Shown: positions 61,567-64,000 of the stretch, one piece after another | Position numbering within the stretch: the stretch's first letter is position 1 | How the letters are laid out: the number at the start of each line of letters is the position of its first letter | NCBI GenBank assembly: GCA_016125165.1 | Contig: WGMH01000003.1 | Span: 310,001 to 374,000, forward strand | Source of the DNA: Alphaproteobacteria bacterium | Lineage (GTDB): Bacteria; Pseudomonadota; Alphaproteobacteria; Micropepsales; Micropepsaceae | DNA length: 64,000 nt | Direction of reading: 5' to 3' | Notes under the pieces: model-generated | Database searches by the model: none | What the model was told of the DNA's origin: nothing | What the model saw: only the letters and a program-made list of their open reading frames with translations | Translations under genes and position numbers: made by a program

Positions 61567-63006
61567 TCAACCGTTTACGGCCTGCATCAGCGGTGGCGCT
61601 TCTTCGCGCGCATCGCAGCAGAGCGGCAACTCGACATAGGCGCGTACGCCCTTGCCCGGTTCGCTTTCGATCCAGACCTTGCCGTCGTGCAGTTCGGTAA
61701 GCCCGCGCACAAGCGAAAGCCCAAGCCCGGTGCCGCCTTCCTGCCTGTCATAGCGGTTGTCAATCTGGTTGAACGGTTTGAACAGCCGTTCCAGCATTTT
61801 TGGCGCAATGCCCGGACCGTTGTCGCTGACACACAGGCGGAACGCGCCATTTGCGCCTGCGCAGGTTGTCACCTCAACATGACCGCCTTCCGGCGTGAAT
61901 TTTACTGCGTTGGTTACCAGATTGATAACGATCTGCTGAAATGCGCGCGAGTCGGCATAAAGGTCCGGCGTGCCGGGCATCAAATTGGTAACGACACTGA
62001 TCTTCTTGTCGTGGGCCCGCGGCATCACGAGATTGACCGCGCGTTCGATCTCTTTGCGCGCGCAGATGCTCTCCGGCGACACTTCCATGCGCCCCGCCTC
62101 AATCTTCGCCACATCCAGAATGTCGCTGATGATGCTGAGCAGGTGTTTGCCGGAATCGTAGATATCTCCTGCATATTCCTTGTAGCGCTTCACGCCCACC
62201 GGACCGAAGGTTTCGTGCGCGATGATCTCCGAGAAGCCCAGAATGGCGTTCAGCGGCGTGCGCAGTTCATGGCTCATATTGGCGAGGAAGGTGGTCTTTG
62301 AAGCATTCGCGGCTTCTGCCTCGAACCGCTTGCGCAGAGCTTCGTCGCGCGCGCGCACCAGATCCTGGGTGAGCACGTCGTTCGCCAGCTTGTTCCGCAG
62401 CATCTCCGCAAAGCGCAGACGCGTGCCGCTGGCGATCACGAGCGTGATCGTGAAGGCGATGGCTAGGATGAGTATCAGCGGCGGCGCGACAGTATCCGAG
62501 GATGTCGCGAACCGCGCCATTCCCAGAATGAATGCCGGCGCAACAGCCACAACATAAATGTAGAAATTCATCACGCGGCCGACCGCATAGGACAGCAGCA
62601 CGATCGACATCAGCGAAAAGACAAGCACATGGTTGGCGTCATTGCCCGGAACCCAGAACAGCCACGCCATCGCGCCCCAAGAAAGGCCAATCATGAACTG
62701 AAGCGCCCCAAGCTGAAAATGCGCCCTGTGTCCAAACGTGCCGGTGCCCCGGAAATGGCGAAACAGCCACACGCCGATGATGCCGCTCAGGATTTGCGAT
62801 CCGAGTGCCAGGATCAGATGCCATGCCGGAACCGCACCAAAGGCGGGAAAGGCGCCGCTGAAGGCGCCCACGAACACCGCCGTCCAAAGCGGGTTGAACC
62901 ACGCCATCACAGGCAGCGTGTCCACGAACAGCTGAAGCTGTGCGCTAACGAACTGTTCCGCCGGAAACGGCGTTCTGTTCCTGTTGATGGTGGCGTCCAC
63001 GTCCAT
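61567..63006 (-). CDS. Membrane sensor histidine kinase (tandem paralogue)
   Basis: FLANMSHELRTPLNAILGFSEIIAHETFGPVGVKRYKEYAGDIYDSG; SDNGPGIAPKMLERLFKPFNQIDNRYDRQEGGTGLGLSLVRGLTELHDG. Confidence 0.93.
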   Translation of the reverse strand: MDVDATINRNRTPFPAEQFVSAQLQLFVDTLPVMAWFNPLWTAVFVGAFSGAFPAFGAVPAWHLILALGSQILSGIIGVWLFRHFRGTGTFGHRAHFQLGALQFMIGLSWGAMAWLFWVPGNDANHVLVFSLMSIVLLSYAVGRVMNFYIYVVAVAPAFILGMARFATSSDTVAPPLILILAIAFTITLVIASGTRLRFAEMLRNKLANDVLTQDLVRARDEALRKRFEAEAANASKTTFLANMSHELRTPLNAILGFSEIIAHETFGPVGVKRYKEYAGDIYDSGKHLLSIISDILDVAKIEAGRMEVSPESICARKEIERAVNLVMPRAHDKKISVVTNLMPGTPDLYADSRAFQQIVINLVTNAVKFTPEGGHVEVTTCAGANGAFRLCVSDNGPGIAPKMLERLFKPFNQIDNRYDRQEGGTGLGLSLVRGLTELHDGKVWIESEPGKGVRAYVELPLCCDAREEAPPLMQAVNG

Positions 63007-63162
63007 GGTTCTGCATCTGCGGCGCAAAGGTTGTTGCTCCGCCCAGGTCAACAGGTTAGGCAAACACGCTTAAGAAATACCTTCCCGGGCGCGGGAACGT
63101 TTTTTCTCCTTAACGTAAAATGAATGGCGAATCGTCGCCGCCCCAGTGAACCGCAAGAGCGC

Positions 63163-64000
63163 ATGGCAAAAGCACCAGACCTGTTCGACGCAAACCCCGC
63201 CTCTTCCAAGGGTTACACCGCCAAAGACATTGAAGTGCTGGAGGGGCTGGAGCCTGTGCGCCGCCGTCCCGGCATGTACATCGGTGGCACCGACGAGCGC
63301 GCGCTGCATCACTTGGCCGCGGAAATTCTGGACAATGCGATGGATGAAGCGGTCGCCGGGTTCGCCACGCGGATCGAATTCGAGCTGCAGGCGGATGACG
63401 TTGTGGTGATCCGTGACAATGGTCGCGGCATCCCCACCGATCCGCATCCCAAGTTCAAGAACAAATCCGCGCTCGAAGTCATCATGACCACGCTGCATGC
63501 GGGCGGCAAGTTCGGTGGCAAGGTCTATGACACGTCCGGCGGCCTGCACGGTGTGGGTTCTTCTGTCGTCAACGCGCTGTCGGAATGGATGGAAGTGGAT
63601 GTGGCGCGCGACCGTCATGCCCACATGATGCGCTTCGAGCGAGGCAAGCCTGTTGGCAAGCTGAAGGATCTCGGCGGGGTCAACCGGCGCGGCACGATCG
63701 TGTCGTTCAAGCCCGACCGTCAGATATTCAAGGATGCGCATTTTTCGCCGGCCACGCTGCATCGCATGGCGAAGTCGAAGGCCTATCTGTTTCGCGGCGT
63801 GGAAATCCGCTGGGCCTGCGATCCCGCGCTTCTGAAGCCCGGCGCGGCCACACCTGCCGAAGATGTTCTGCATTTTCCCGGCGGCCTGCTTGATTTCCTG
63901 AAGAGCGAAGTGGGATCGACACCCACCGTCACGCAGCGGAATTTCTTTGGCCGAACCGAAAACCGGGATGGCAAGGGTGCCGTGGAATGGGCCGTCGCCT
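63163..64000 (+). CDS. parE: DNA topoisomerase IV subunit B (partial, runs off window)
   Basis: YTAKDIEVLEGLEPVRRRPGMYIGGTDERALHHLAAEILDNAMDEAVAG; VVIRDNGRGIPTDPHPKFKNKSALEVIMTTLHAGGKFGGKVYDTSGGLHGVGSSVVNALSEW. In-frame ATG at 63124 is an alternative start. Confidence 0.95.
   Translation, partial: MAKAPDLFDANPASSKGYTAKDIEVLEGLEPVRRRPGMYIGGTDERALHHLAAEILDNAMDEAVAGFATRIEFELQADDVVVIRDNGRGIPTDPHPKFKNKSALEVIMTTLHAGGKFGGKVYDTSGGLHGVGSSVVNALSEWMEVDVARDRHAHMMRFERGKPVGKLKDLGGVNRRGTIVSFKPDRQIFKDAHFSPATLHRMAKSKAYLFRGVEIRWACDPALLKPGAATPAEDVLHFPGGLLDFLKSEVGSTPTVTQRNFFGRTENRDGKGAVEWAVA

Overview
This window reads as a GC-rich alphaproteobacterial chromosome segment, mostly housekeeping. I recognise, from left to right: a partial class I aminotransferase; dnaE; lolD and lolC with a HigBA-type toxin-antitoxin pair directly upstream; an archaeal/eukaryotic-type (type 3) proS on the opposite strand; a P-type ATPase; two secreted proteins of unknown function; an AzgA-like purine permease; DUF1467, rnj, coaX and birA; a complete nuoA-N operon on the minus strand with an extra secreted ORF between nuoD and nuoE; tRNA-Asp; an EF-hand lipoprotein; tRNA-Val; hupB; lon; an accessory patch between lon and clpX (a glycosyltransferase-like gene broken by an in-frame TGA, plus three unknown ORFs); clpX and clpP; a Sel1-repeat protein; tig; tRNA-Leu; a GNAT acetyltransferase; nnr; a five-gene probable catabolic operon; an aminotransferase ending in a palindromic repeat; an Old Yellow Enzyme homologue; glnB-glnA with a sigma54-like promoter; a CsgG-like protein; two tandem orphan histidine kinases; and a partial parE. 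No CRISPR array, transposase, rRNA or prophage was seen. I found no clear multi-gene system that is certainly undescribed. The best candidates are (a) the rearranged proS locus (type 3 ProRS, toxin-antitoxin pair and cargo where a type 2 proS is commonly found), (b) the nuoD-nuoE inserted secreted ORF, (c) the small two-gene unit at 39.1-39.7 kb encoding proteins with a shared motif, and (d) the TGA-interrupted membrane protein. All family calls come from reading motifs; no database search was run.
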